Counted from the stretch's first letter, positions 16,979 through 25,487 are shown. The stretch: 64,000 nucleotides of DNA from Agarilytica rhodophyticola (GCF_002157225.2 NZ_CP020038.1:4246501-4310500), one strand, 5' to 3'. Notes: generated by a model from the sequence alone, not told the origin. Numbers and translations are program-made.

Positions 16979-17326
16979 TTAAATCGGCATATTCATAACA
17001 TCGCGATAAGCTTCCACTAAACGATTACGCACCTGCACCATGGCATCAAAGGCAACCCCCGATTTTTGTGAAGCGATCATTACCTCAGTAATATCGACAT
17101 TAGGGTCGCCTTTGATATAGGCTTTCTGTAAAGCACCTGATGCTTGTTGCACTTCATTTACTTTATCGATCGCTTGGGACATAAGCTCGGAGAATTTTGG
17201 GCCGTTAATCGCTTCATTTTTTTTGGCGATATCGGTAGCGGCAGTGGCTCCGACACCATTGAAAGCTTGCGCTTTCATTGCTCGCATTTCCAAAAGTAAG
17301 CGATTGATATCCATCCGTTCAGTCAT
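16979..17326 (-). CDS. fliE: Flagellar MS ring-rod junction protein FliE
   Basis: FliE joins the MS ring to the rod and is among the first exported subunits. The 115-residue protein ends in the conserved block [42 protein letters not shown], and its size is right. It is the first gene of fliEFGHIJ. AAAGGCG precedes the ATG, an 18-bp inverted repeat sits at 17355-17372, and a sigma-54 promoter candidate lies at 17406-17422. This order right after fleR matches Pseudomonas. Confidence 0.96.
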   Translation of the reverse strand: MTERMDINRLLLEMRAMKAQAFNGVGATAATDIAKKNEAINGPKFSELMSQAIDKVNEVQQASGALQKAYIKGDPNVDITEVMIASQKSGVAFDAMVQVRNRLVEAYRDVMNMPI

Positions 17327-17354
17327 AGCAACGCCTTTTATATTTCTCGTTATA

Positions 17355-17372
17355 GTGACGGATTTACGTCAC
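17355..17372. promoter_or_regulatory. Inverted repeat in the fliE leader
   Basis: GTGACG-GATTTA-CGTCAC has perfect 6-bp arms around a 6-base spacer. It lies between the predicted sigma-54 promoter and the fliE start. It could be an operator or an mRNA hairpin; it has no U tract. Confidence 0.4.
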
Positions 17373-17405
17373 AAAATAAGATAATTATCAGAATGACAGG
17401 TATTG

Positions 17406-17422
17406 TGCACAATCCAGGCCAA
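17406..17422 (-). promoter_or_regulatory. Candidate sigma-54 promoter of fliEFGHIJ
   Basis: On the minus strand TTGGCCTGGATTGTGCA has the invariant GG and GC ten bases apart and resembles TTGGCACG-N4-TTGCA with changes in both boxes. It lies 80-96 bases upstream of fliE, where FleQ/FlrC-dependent promoters of this operon are expected. Confidence 0.5.
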
Positions 17423-18132
17423 ACATTGCCGTGGGAAGTTTCTTGCCACATTTATGAGCGACGCGGACTTTTGGCATCAAAAGCTGATATCCGGGGTCAG
17501 AGATAAGCGAACGGTCAGATGTAATTTGGGAAGGATAAGGCATTTGCCATAAATAGGATGACGGTGTAGGTGTAGGTGTATCGAAGCCTTGCACTAGCAG
17601 CACTAGCACTATTTAGATAATGTATCTGGTTGATGGGCAATGAGGATTTGTATGAATCCTGACTATTTTAAATGAACAATAAGATTTAAAAATATTATTT
17701 AATAGTTCATAAATATAAATCGGTCAGTGCTCTAACATGTTAACTTAAACCAATGCACTTCTTTGTACTATTAACGATATAACTATAAAATTTAACTATA
17801 TGGTTGTCACTGCGTTATCGTACTTTTCGTAACAAATGTCTTTTGTAGCGATTCCAATAGTAGAGAAAACTTCATCACTAAGAGGGTTTGTATAGAAGGG
17901 AAGGAGCACTAGGATAACATACCAAAGATACATACTCGCTAGGGAGCAGCACGTTAGTAAAGAATACAGATTCACTGCTATAGGCAGAGATTGACTGCTA
18001 TAAAAATCACAACTTTAGGACAATCGAAATGAATCGATGGGTAATCTAGTAACGGCTAGCGTGGTAACACAATGCTATTAAATTACCCATAGCCTCGTAT
18101 ACTTTTCTCTATTATTCGTTTTCCAAGCTGTA
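17423..18132. other. Long intergenic region between the fliE promoter and a small gene
   Basis: About 700 bases without a convincing gene. A 73-codon minus-strand frame at 17388-17609 overlaps the promoter, has no family resemblance and is rejected. The region holds a 9-base period repeat (GCACTAGCA, twice) near 17590 and a 15-base direct repeat at 17968-18002. I recognise no RNA gene. Confidence 0.4.
17968..18002. repeat. Two 15-base direct repeats, 20-base period
   Basis: AGATTCACTGCTATA (17968-17982) and AGATTGACTGCTATA (17988-18002) differ at one position and are spaced about two helical turns apart, which would suit repeated protein binding. No adjacent start codon explains them. Confidence 0.5.
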
Positions 18133-18306
18133 TCACAAATCGAAATCGAACTCTTGTAGTTCCCTTTGTAAACGCAGCTCTTCAATTTTATCTTCTAAAC
18201 GTCGTCTTGCATCAGTGCCATTAAGAGGCTCGTCTTGTAACACAGCCGAATCATCCATAAGCCCTGAATTTAAAATAATAGTAGGTTCTAATACTTCAAC
18301 ACCCAT
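18133..18306 (-). CDS. Small conserved protein, PA3496-family-like
   Basis: I start this at the ATG at 18304-18306 (MGVEVLEPTIIL), which has GGGAGAT upstream, rather than 18 bases further out. The 57-residue product ends in DARRRLEDKIEELRLQRELQEFDFDL, an Arg/Glu-rich amphipathic helix. It resembles the short PA3496-type gammaproteobacterial proteins, annotated elsewhere as putative envelope-integrity proteins, with a terminal RRxLED...LxxEL(x)DF motif. The assignment is by memory of that motif only, and the function is unknown. It stands alone between fleR and the fliE operon; a 16-bp palindrome lies about 80 bases upstream. Confidence 0.6.
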   Translation of the reverse strand: MGVEVLEPTIILNSGLMDDSAVLQDEPLNGTDARRRLEDKIEELRLQRELQEFDFDL

Positions 18307-18382
18307 AAATAATCTCCCGATCAATTTGTCATGAGTCTTGGGCCTACCAAAAATTTAATAAGCCCTGTATAAAAGTACAAAA

Positions 18383-18398
18383 CAATAAGGCCTTATTG
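18383..18398. promoter_or_regulatory. 16-bp perfect palindrome upstream of the small PA3496-like gene
   Basis: CAATAAGGCCTTATTG is perfectly self-complementary. It lies 77-92 bases upstream of the small gene, next to a TTTTATAC stretch on the minus strand that could be a -10 box, so it could be an operator over a -35 region. The regulator is unknown. Confidence 0.45.
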
Positions 18399-18600
18399 CG
18401 TGTTGCCAGTCTCTAAGAGTAATATGACAAATTGATTAAAAGCAATGGCTTTTTTACTTTTAACGATGTTTTTTTATTTTTTAGAGTAAATTATTATTAT
18501 TTTTGAACTCTAATAACAAGGAATGTCTAATGTGAGCACTTTTTGACCTCAACAAAAGCCTTATAGCGCAGTTATCTCATTTGATGGGTTAGCTGTGGAC

Positions 18601-18630
18601 ACACATACTTAAAGAAAACACATACTTAAA
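18601..18630. repeat. Perfect 13-base direct repeats
   Basis: ACACATACTTAAA occurs at 18601-18613 and again at 18618-18630, separated by GAAA. The 17-base period and perfect match suggest recent duplication or a double binding site. It lies upstream of no obvious start and downstream of fleR. Confidence 0.55.
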
Positions 18631-18793
18631 AATACGTAAGTAATCATGGGTTATAACTATTTCACATTCTTACGTTGAGTCTTTACTTTGACTCCTTGCT
18701 TTGAATTTAAGTGATTCATCACACTTTAAATCAAGGCAAAATTGCCCCAAAAGCACTCACCTATTAACTCATCCATTGATAGTCTAGAGCTTT

Positions 18794-20269
18794 CTAATAG
18801 TGAATCGCTGATTCAAGGGTATATCCCTGCTCACGTAAACGTGCCAACTTATAACGCAATGTTCGTGGACTAATCCCTAAACGCTCTGCCGTATTCTTTT
18901 TGCTGCCGTTTTCTTGCCGTAGGGTTTTCACAATAATCTCGAACTCGTGGCGTTTCATATCTGCACCAAGTTGAGCATCTGCACCGAGTTGAACATCAGT
19001 GATCGGGTTATCCGAGGATTGCATTGTTTGCGCGGCAAGTGTGTGAATATTTTGTTTGCTGATATTCGCAGTTTCCGATACAACGGCATCGATAAGTGAA
19101 GGCTTTTCACTATAGTTATCAGCAATCTGTAGCCCTAAATCATCGCTGGAAATAATATCTCCAGGTTGCAATATAAGGGCACGCTGCATAACGTTATCTA
19201 ACTCCCGAACATTGCCAGGCCAGGGGTAGCTCCATAGTGTTGTTATAGCTTGCTCACACAATTGCACATTGCTGCGCTTTTGCTTGATTGCATGTTTAGT
19301 TAGTAATGCTCGCGCCAAAGGAACGATATCTTCTTTGCGATCACGCAAAGGTGCCCATTGCAGTGGTAAAACGCTCAACCTAAAGTAAAGGTCTTCGCGA
19401 AACTTCCCGGCAGCCACCTCCTGTCTCATATCCCTATTTGAAGTCGCAATGACGCGCACATCTAATTTTATACTCTTACGTCCTCCCAGACGCTCTACTT
19501 CTCGTTCCTGCAACACACGCAATAATTTAGCTTGTAAGCCAAGATCCATTTCACTAATTTCATCGAGCAGAAGCGTGCCACCGTTGGCTTGCTCAAACTT
19601 TCCTGGGGCTGCTGCATGTGCACCAGTATAAGCTCCTTTTTCATGCCCGAATAACATCGCTTCAAGCATGTTCTCAGGTATTGCTGCACAATTTATTGCG
19701 ACAAAAGGTTTACAAGCACGGGGAGACTTATCATGTACGTATTTCGCTAATACCTCTTTACCTGTGCCAGATTCCCCTAACAAAAGTACGGTGGATTCGG
19801 ACTGAGCGACTCGAGCTGCCAACTGCAATAACTGTCGGCTGCTATCCGCCTGAGCAATAGGCTCATCCGAAATCGTTACGGACTGTCCAATAACCTTTTT
19901 CACTGTATCAACCAATAACTCAGATTCAAAAGGCTTCACTAAATAGTCTATCGCACCTTCTTTCATTGCTCTGACAGACTCGCTAATACTGGCGTAAGCG
20001 GTAATTAATAATACAGGAATATGGGAATAGTCTCGTTTCACTTTTACAAGTAAATCATAGCCACTCATTTGCCCCATATTAACGTCAGAAATAATTAGGT
20101 CGATATCTGAGTTTTTGCTCAGATATAAAAGAGCATCTTCCGCACAATGTTTACTTGCTACCTCCATATCATGAAGAGACAATGTATCGACCAAAGCTTC
20201 ACGCAGTGCCGAGTCATCTTCAACCACTAAAATATTAGGTAATCTACGCATTTCTACAGTGTTTCCCAT
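18794..20269 (-). CDS. fleR: Sigma-54-dependent flagellar response regulator FleR/FlrC
   Basis: FleR/FlrC is the phosphorylated activator of class III (hook-basal body) flagellar genes. The 491-residue protein has a receiver (Asp18-Asp19, phospho-acceptor Asp62 in IISDVNM, Lys in LVKPF), an AAA+ domain (Walker A GESGTGKE, sigma-54 contact loop read here as GAYTGA instead of GAFTGA, LLDEISEMD, PWPGNVRELDNVMQRA) and a C-terminal Fis-type helix-turn-helix (KKNTAERLGISPRTLRYKLARL). A tandem VQLGAD-AQLGAD duplication lies before the DNA-binding domain. It starts 12 bases after fleS, with GAGG upstream, so the two form one operon. Confidence 0.95.
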   Translation of the reverse strand: MGNTVEMRRLPNILVVEDDSALREALVDTLSLHDMEVASKHCAEDALLYLSKNSDIDLIISDVNMGQMSGYDLLVKVKRDYSHIPVLLITAYASISESVRAMKEGAIDYLVKPFESELLVDTVKKVIGQSVTISDEPIAQADSSRQLLQLAARVAQSESTVLLLGESGTGKEVLAKYVHDKSPRACKPFVAINCAAIPENMLEAMLFGHEKGAYTGAHAAAPGKFEQANGGTLLLDEISEMDLGLQAKLLRVLQEREVERLGGRKSIKLDVRVIATSNRDMRQEVAAGKFREDLYFRLSVLPLQWAPLRDRKEDIVPLARALLTKHAIKQKRSNVQLCEQAITTLWSYPWPGNVRELDNVMQRALILQPGDIISSDDLGLQIADNYSEKPSLIDAVVSETANISKQNIHTLAAQTMQSSDNPITDVQLGADAQLGADMKRHEFEIIVKTLRQENGSKKNTAERLGISPRTLRYKLARLREQGYTLESAIHY

Positions 20270-20280
20270 AGCTTTATCCT

Positions 20281-21474
20281 CTACATTGTCAGTGGCGTAT
20301 TTGTTAAAACAGGAATTTCTATTAATGCTTCTGTGCCTTGCCCGGCTTGGGATAATAAGCGAAAGGTTCCGCCGTGGGCGCGCATAACCGATTGCACCAC
20401 AGAAAGCCCTAGGCCTGTGCCCTGGGCTTTGGTTGTAACAAAAATTTCTTGGGCATTATCAAGAATATCTGCTGCCATCCCCTGCCCCCAATCGACTACT
20501 TTTATCACCGCTGTTTCATTTTTACCGTTACTAATACAGCTCATTTCAATGAGAATTTTCGGCGATTGGCCGCTGGCTTGAATACTGTTATTGACTAGAT
20601 TCATTAATGCACTAATCAAAGCTTCACGATGACACTTTACTTGCTTAGTAGGATACTGATTATGCCATTGGCATCTTGAATTAGAAGTGGATAATGCCAC
20701 TTCAGCAGCTTCCCTTAATCCCAGTTCTAAATCCGCAAGGCTGACAACATCATTCAGTGGTAGCTCACTTTTGACAAACAACATCATGTCTCTTACTTGT
20801 TTTTCCATATGTTGTAATCGACCATAGAGCTTATGAGAAAACTGATCACGTTTTTCATTGCAAATCGTGTCATTACATAGATGTCCAGCGTAGAGCATAG
20901 CGGCTGATAGAGGAGTTCTAATCTGATGAGCCAAAGTCGATACCATTTTTCCCATCGCCGAAAGTTTTTCATGATGGCTCAAACTTTCTTGTAATTTGCG
21001 AGTATCAGTTTGATCCGTTAATAAAATAATCTGGCCATCGTTGCCAAGCGAGCTGGTAGCGATACTAATTCTACGTCCATTGCGTGTCGACACTTCCAGT
21101 CCATCATCATTTTTAGGGGCAAAACACAGTTGAATAACTTCTCGCCACAGTTTTCCTTCTAAAGCGTTTGTGAGGAGTTCTCTAGCTGCTGGATTTGCTT
21201 CTAATATGTAACCCTTAGCATCGAGCACGATAACACCACCGGGCAAAAAATTGAGTAAGGCGCGCATTTGTTCCGCAATTTTTTGCTTCTTCTCATGCTC
21301 TTTTTCTTTCTCCTGTGCAACTTTATCTAATTCAAGAGTTAGCTGCTCAACACGCTTTTCCAATACCCGATATGAGCTTGAGAGCTGCTCAGATGTCTCA
21401 TTGAAAAATTCAAAGGCAGCGGTCAACGTTTCCTGTTGTTGCGTGTTTATATCATCCGCTAATAGAGTATTCAT
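20281..21474 (-). CDS. fleS: Soluble flagellar sensor histidine kinase FleS/FlrB
   Basis: This kinase phosphorylates FleR. I start at the ATG at 21474 (MNTLLADDINTQQ), giving 397 residues, near the Pseudomonas FleS length; the frame extends to a TTG at 21564 with no family-like sequence. It has an N-terminal coiled coil (VLEKRVEQLTLELDKVAQEKEKEHEKKQ), a PAS domain (LLNFLPGGVIVLDAKGYILEANPAARELL), HisKA with LAHQIRTPLSAAML as phospho-His site, and HATPase_c (NLVNNSIQAS, DWGQGMA, GTGLGLSVV). There is no membrane segment, so the signal is cytoplasmic, probably assembly state. A near-consensus sigma-54 promoter lies upstream. Confidence 0.95.
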   Translation of the reverse strand: MNTLLADDINTQQQETLTAAFEFFNETSEQLSSSYRVLEKRVEQLTLELDKVAQEKEKEHEKKQKIAEQMRALLNFLPGGVIVLDAKGYILEANPAARELLTNALEGKLWREVIQLCFAPKNDDGLEVSTRNGRRISIATSSLGNDGQIILLTDQTDTRKLQESLSHHEKLSAMGKMVSTLAHQIRTPLSAAMLYAGHLCNDTICNEKRDQFSHKLYGRLQHMEKQVRDMMLFVKSELPLNDVVSLADLELGLREAAEVALSTSNSRCQWHNQYPTKQVKCHREALISALMNLVNNSIQASGQSPKILIEMSCISNGKNETAVIKVVDWGQGMAADILDNAQEIFVTTKAQGTGLGLSVVQSVMRAHGGTFRLLSQAGQGTEALIEIPVLTNTPLTM

Positions 21475-21933
21475 ATGCCTACGCAAACTCTGCCACTCCC
21501 GTATTACTGAGTAATTAAATTGTCTACATAAGTTATTGCAACGATATATGCATCGGCATAACAAATTGTAGAAGCGTCACTGTTGTGATAGTCACACAGT
21601 ACACTGCAAAGGAGATGCCAGATTATTTTTTTACTTAAACTCAATAACTTACAAGAAATAAAGCTTAAATAGAAAAGGATATGTCAGTCTTTTGACAGAG
21701 AGAATAGCTGAAAAGGTGCTAAAGGTTATTTTAATGATGGAGACAACTTATTATAACAAGAAGCTTACTTTAATAAAGAAAGTTTAATTAAATTAGTCTT
21801 AAAACATAAAAATGGAAAAACTCTGAATGACTTAACTCTTTTTATAATACCACAGCCTAATCAAGCCGATCATTTTTGAACATAATCAAACCTTACAACA
21901 CTAAAGTAGTGAAGAGAATCGTAGGAACAGAGA
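21475..21933. other. Divergent intergenic region between fleS and a plus-strand orphan
   Basis: This 459-base AT-rich region holds the sigma-54 promoter for fleSR at 21605-21621 and the leader of the plus-strand gene at 21934. A GTAGGAACAGAGA ribosome site precedes that gene. I see no clear -35/-10 pair for it and no other gene. Confidence 0.5.
21605..21621 (-). promoter_or_regulatory. Sigma-54 promoter of fleSR
   Basis: On the minus strand CTGGCATCTCCTTTGCA matches YTGGCAC-N5-TTGCA with a single change and the correct GG-N10-GC spacing. It lies about 130 bases upstream of fleS. This fits the known FleQ/sigma-54 control of fleSR (flrBC). Confidence 0.75.
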
Positions 21934-22365
21934 ATGGCAACAATAGGAAAAATTACGAGTGGCGTTATTGCTTCAGCTACAAGTGCTTTTAAAGCAATTA
22001 AAAACCTTGTATTTAAATCAAGTCGTTCAACAGAAAACTTGTTTCCCGCAGGTAAATCTTTGATTGGTAATTTAAAAGATGATGCTGGCAATAATAAAAC
22101 AAAGGCTTTTCGCTACGCACCAAATAACCTCTCACCTCAAGACCCTATGTTGACGAATCTTATGGAAGATAAATGGGACGAACAAGGTAGATATGTTCAC
22201 AATGTATCAAGTGATGAGCTTAATCAAGCCAAACAAGCTTGGAAGCTAAATAAGGGTACACTTTCAAATAGAAGTAAACAGGCGAAGTTGGACTATATGT
22301 CGACAAAGTTAGCCGAAATAATTAATAAAAGAGTTAATCTCAAAGATGATTTGAAGTCGTCTTAG
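21934..22365 (+). CDS. Hypothetical protein, plus-strand orphan inside the flagellar regulator cluster
   Basis: I do not recognise this 143-residue protein. It starts MATIGKITSGVIASATSAFKAIKN, with an Ala/Ser/Lys-rich possibly amphipathic helix, then a basic Asn-rich middle and a Lys-rich C-terminus (KLDYMSTKLAEIINKRVNLKDDLKSS). No transmembrane segment or cofactor motif is visible. AGGA lies eight bases before the ATG, so translation is credible. It is the only plus-strand gene between fleQ and fleS, which are neighbours in most relatives, and it converges on fleQ. It could be a late acquisition. A short GGGTAA...TTACCC inverted repeat between the two stops could end transcription. Confidence 0.6.
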   Translation: MATIGKITSGVIASATSAFKAIKNLVFKSSRSTENLFPAGKSLIGNLKDDAGNNKTKAFRYAPNNLSPQDPMLTNLMEDKWDEQGRYVHNVSSDELNQAKQAWKLNKGTLSNRSKQAKLDYMSTKLAEIINKRVNLKDDLKSS

Positions 22366-22438
22366 CTTAATCTGATATTTAGTTTTTAATTACTATGAAT
22401 CTATCATGTTAAGCCAGAGCCGGGTAACACTATATATT

Positions 22439-23890
22439 TTACCCTCTCTGCAAACCATACTTTTTCATTTTTTCTACTAATGTGGTACGACGGATCATTA
22501 GTTGCTCAGCTGCTCTTGCCACTACGCCGCCGGTATTATCAAGGGCTTGTTGGATCAAACTAAGTTCAAGACCAGAAATATATTCTTTTAAATCAATACC
22601 ATTTTCTGGCAATAAGGCAACGTCGCTAACAGAAACGACAGTCGGCTCGCACGAGCTTTCTTCAGCCGGAGCTGGCACTATGTCTTCTTCCATAACTTCC
22701 ACATGACGATACTTGGCGGGCAAATCTTGCACTCCTACTACGCCGAATGGATGCATGATAGCCATGCGCTCTACCAGGTTAGCCAGTTCACGTACATTTC
22801 CATGCCAAGGGTGGCGGCAAAGAGACAGAATAGCTACTGAGTTAAAACGTATAGATCCTCGCTTTTCATGTTCTAATTTAGCCACTAGCTCATTAATAAG
22901 TAGGGGAATATCTTCCGAGCGCTCTCTTAAAGAAGGCATTTCAATAGGGAAGACATTTAAACGGTAATAAAGATCTTCGCGAAATTTCCCCTGTTCAATC
23001 ATCTCTTCCAAGTTCCTATGAGTTGCTGCGATAATTCGCACATTGGTTTTAAAAAACTTGTTGCCGCCCACACGCTCGTATGATTTCTCTTGTAACACAC
23101 GTAGAATTTTGACTTGCATATGTAGAGGCATATCGCCGATTTCGTCGAGAAATAACGTTCCTCCCTCCGCCAGCTCAAAACGCCCAGCACGAGCATTAAC
23201 GGCCCCGGTAAAAGCTCCCTTCTCATGACCAAACAGCTCGCTTTCTAATAACTCGCTTGGGATAGCACCACAATTTACCGGCACAAAAGGATATTCTCTG
23301 CGGGCAGAATGATAGTGTAAATTACGGGCAACAACTTCTTTACCTGTACCAGACTCACCAGCGATAAGTACGGTAACATCCTTATCTGCAACCTGTGACA
23401 TCATCGTACGTACGCTTTTTATTAGGCGACTGGTACCAACCAGGCTGCGAAATAAATGTGCTGGACGCCGATTGGACTGCTGATTCATTTGTTCTCGGGA
23501 TTCGTTGTAGCGTTGCGCCCGATGAATGGCATCGTTTAAATCACTATAATTCAATTCATTACACATTCTGGCAACGATCATATGTTTGACATGAGGATCA
23601 AAATCTTCAGTTATTTCGACAGAATCACAGTTACTCAGTAACAAAATAGGAGTAAAACCATAAGTTTCGTGAATTTTCTTTAGAACTTTCTCGAGATTCT
23701 TATCGGTATTGACGAGGGATAATATAATCATTCCGATGGTTTTATCCATGTCTCTCGACTGTTCAGCACTTAGCCATTGACTCAGACCATAGCTGATCGA
23801 GTGCTCACCGATAAAATTTAGAATAACTTCAGAAGACTTTTGACTTTCCTCATTATCGTCCAAGATAAGAATATATGTATCGTTTAGCAT
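22439..23890 (-). CDS. fleQ: Flagellar master regulator FleQ/FlrA (sigma-54 activator, c-di-GMP-responsive)
   Basis: FleQ starts the flagellar cascade with sigma-54 and in Pseudomonas also controls exopolysaccharide genes through c-di-GMP. The 483-residue protein has a degenerate receiver lacking a phospho-acceptor Asp (MIILSLVN at that strand), an AAA+ domain ([14 protein letters not shown] at 225-230, [26 protein letters not shown]) and a Fis-type helix-turn-helix ([25 protein letters not shown]). Two c-di-GMP motifs known from P. aeruginosa are present: LFRS (146-149) and KEVVARN (184-190). The third, ExxxR, reads ELVAK (Glu334, Lys338). It is monocistronic, between fliT and the plus-strand orphan. 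Confidence 0.95.
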   Translation of the reverse strand: MLNDTYILILDDNEESQKSSEVILNFIGEHSISYGLSQWLSAEQSRDMDKTIGMIILSLVNTDKNLEKVLKKIHETYGFTPILLLSNCDSVEITEDFDPHVKHMIVARMCNELNYSDLNDAIHRAQRYNESREQMNQQSNRRPAHLFRSLVGTSRLIKSVRTMMSQVADKDVTVLIAGESGTGKEVVARNLHYHSARREYPFVPVNCGAIPSELLESELFGHEKGAFTGAVNARAGRFELAEGGTLFLDEIGDMPLHMQVKILRVLQEKSYERVGGNKFFKTNVRIIAATHRNLEEMIEQGKFREDLYYRLNVFPIEMPSLRERSEDIPLLINELVAKLEHEKRGSIRFNSVAILSLCRHPWHGNVRELANLVERMAIMHPFGVVGVQDLPAKYRHVEVMEEDIVPAPAEESSCEPTVVSVSDVALLPENGIDLKEYISGLELSLIQQALDNTGGVVARAAEQLMIRRTTLVEKMKKYGLQRG

Positions 23891-24450
23891 GTCGTATATA
23901 ACCCGCGACTTTATAACTATTACAACTATTAATCAATTGACCGATTAACCCAACAGACAAATATATCTTCCTAAGGTATTTGCTCATCACTTTTAAAATA
24001 CAGCATCTTTACATCCTTTTACGAACATTAACTGGGCATAAATATTTACCGAGTTAATGATATATTACAGAAATGAATTTTCTCTTTTTCAACAAAAGTA
24101 GAGTCATTTAGTATTGATTACAGCTTTCAAATCTCGTGTAAAACCATGTAACAATACGGACAAAAGCAGGCGCCAAACGTCAAAAATCCATTAAACGAGG
24201 TAATAGCTAATTAATAGTCAATACTACGTCGATAGTCAAATTTTCGACACAACAGGATCGCCAACAGTAAAAGTAAGAAAAAGTGTTCGAGTCACGTCAT
24301 TAGCAAAAGAAGAATAAAAAAGAGGCAACGACTTAAAATATTGCATATAAAACCACCGCAAAGAAGAAAAAAGCGACAAGCCTATTACTGCGGTATACAG
24401 CTAATGAATAAACTTCTTTAAAAATATAACTTAATATTTTTTAGAAATTT
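23891..24450. other. fleQ upstream region
   Basis: A 560-base AT-rich gap between fliT and fleQ with no convincing gene. It should hold the fleQ promoter, but no strong -35/-10 or sigma-54 motif is evident. An 8-bp inverted repeat at 24026-24059 is the main structure. An AT-only AAAAATAT/ATATTTTT pair near 24420-24441 follows fliT and may weakly terminate it. Confidence 0.45.
24026..24059. repeat. Inverted repeat in the fleQ upstream region
   Basis: CATTAACT (24026-24033) and AGTTAATG (24052-24059) are perfect 8-bp arms about 18 bases apart. It lies about 135 bases upstream of fleQ. It could be a regulator site; FleQ homologues are often repressed from upstream (Vfr-type control in Pseudomonas), but this does not match a site I know. 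Confidence 0.35.
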
Positions 24451-24714
24451 TTACTTAAATGGGTTGTATTGATGGGGGGAACTACTATCTTCCGGTAATT
24501 CAGCGAGTATCCTTGAGTACATTTTCAAAATATACTCAAGTTCATTAAGCAAGGACTTTGTATCTCGGCCTGGGTCTTCGAATACAAGGTTTAAGCATTC
24601 TGCCAGCTTCGTATCCCACTGTCGTAACTCATTCCAGTCCTTATTATGATAAGCCCGTTCTAGAGAGCGACGAGCTCGTGTCAGCTTAAATTGTGTCGCA
24701 CTGATAATAGCCAT
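24451..24714 (-). CDS. fliT: FliT/FleP-like flagellar chaperone
   Basis: I start at the ATG at 24714 (MAIISATQFKLTRARR), which has GGAG eight bases upstream, rather than at a TTG two codons earlier, giving 87 residues. The protein is short, helical and charged (SLERAYHNKDWNELRQWDTKLAECLNLVF ... LLNELEYILKMYSRILAEL), like FliT chaperones, which bind FliD and the export ATPase. The family is weakly conserved. The stronger argument is position: the order fliS-(fliT/fleP)-fleQ is that of Pseudomonas. It probably shares the sigma-54 promoter upstream of the fliS at 24883. Confidence 0.72.
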   Translation of the reverse strand: MAIISATQFKLTRARRSLERAYHNKDWNELRQWDTKLAECLNLVFEDPGRDTKSLLNELEYILKMYSRILAELPEDSSSPHQYNPFK

Positions 24715-24882
24715 TGCCAAACTCCAAGAACAATTGAGGTATACTCAGGATAACGGCAATAACTTGTCAAGCTTTAGCAATACCTTTACTTTTCTAAGGT
24801 TTTGAGCCTCTAATACTGCAGGGCACTAAATGCAAAGCTAAGGTGCTTACTTCTATTTTGTCTAAGGCAATAGTAAAAAATG

Positions 24883-25275
24883 TTATTTTTCTATTAAAGC
24901 ACTATCCGTATCCATTTGATCCCAGCCAACCTTCACTTCGGTCAATAGCTCTCCTACTTCACTGACTGCTTTCAATTTATCATCTAATGGTGCACTATCA
25001 ATGCGATCTAACATATAGTCATACAATGAATCCAAATTAGTAGCAATTTCACCACCATCTTCAAAATTCAAGCTACTTCTTAAACCGTTGATAATACCTA
25101 CGATTTTTTGCAGCAGCACGTCAGCATCTTCTTGATTACCATGAGATATGGATGTCTTGGCCTGAGAAATTCGTTCTAAGCCACCATCCATTAACAGAGA
25201 TATTAATTGATGGGATGAAATTTCATCTTGACTATTTTCAAGAGCCTTAGCTGCTGTAGTCGCTTGTATTGCCAT
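24883..25275 (-). CDS. fliS: Flagellar export chaperone FliS, second copy
   Basis: FliS caps the flagellin C-terminus before export. I start at the ATG at 25275 (MAIQATTAAKALENS), preceded by GAGGAAG, giving 130 residues; the frame runs on upstream to 25338 without family likeness. Core FliS features are SSHQLISLLMDGGLERISQAKTSI, IVGIINGLRSSLNFEDGGEIATNLDSLYDYML and the C-terminal GELLTEVKVGWDQM. It is clearly homologous to, but divergent from, the fliS at 44130-44507, notably in its N-terminus, which lacks the usual YQ(x)-type start. It may serve one of the two flagellins. A sigma-54 promoter lies 82 bases upstream. Confidence 0.93.
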   Translation of the reverse strand: MAIQATTAAKALENSQDEISSHQLISLLMDGGLERISQAKTSISHGNQEDADVLLQKIVGIINGLRSSLNFEDGGEIATNLDSLYDYMLDRIDSAPLDDKLKAVSEVGELLTEVKVGWDQMDTDSALIEK

Positions 25276-25356
25276 TATAACTTCCTCTACTAATCTTAAT
25301 ACAAAGAGATATGAATATGTCTGATTTCTGACACTCATCGTTTATAGCTTAGTATT

Positions 25357-25372
25357 TGCAGGTTTAGTGCCA
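25357..25372 (-). promoter_or_regulatory. Sigma-54 promoter of fliS2-fliT
   Basis: TGGCACTAAACCTGCA on the minus strand has a perfect -24 box TGGCAC and a -12 box differing from TTGCA at one base, spaced by five. It lies 82-97 bases upstream of fliS and faces away from the divergent Maf gene. Confidence 0.75.
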
Positions 25373-25487
25373 TATTTTCAACACTAATCAGGCATTAAAT
25401 TTGCGTATTTTTTTAGCGTATATAGATACGTACGATTGACGTCGCAGACACTACACCTAAAAATTTTATATTTAAACGAGAAAGAAA

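Larger units (their letters stand above)
18307..18793. other. Intergenic region between fleR and the small gene
   Basis: This 487-base region is AT-rich and holds the palindrome at 18383-18398 and direct repeats at 18601-18630. A short GGCAA-TT-TTGCC hairpin at about 18736-18747 downstream of fleR is too weak to call a terminator. No gene was found. Confidence 0.4.

Noticed and set aside
17388-17609. 73-codon minus-strand frame between fliE and the small gene
   Set aside because: It overlaps the predicted sigma-54 promoter, has no family resemblance and no good ribosome site.
18736-18747. GGCAA-TT-TTGCC hairpin as terminator of fleR
   Set aside because: A 2-base loop and 5-bp stem with no proper U tract would not be a stable terminator.
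22422-22444. GGGTAA...TTACCC inverted repeat overlapping the fleQ stop as a terminator
   Set aside because: Six-bp stem without a U tract on either strand; noted in the neighbouring gene entry only.
25436-25465. TTGACG followed 17 bases later by AAAAAT as a sigma-70 promoter for the Maf gene
   Set aside because: The -10 box matches only about half of TATAAT; too weak to list as a feature.
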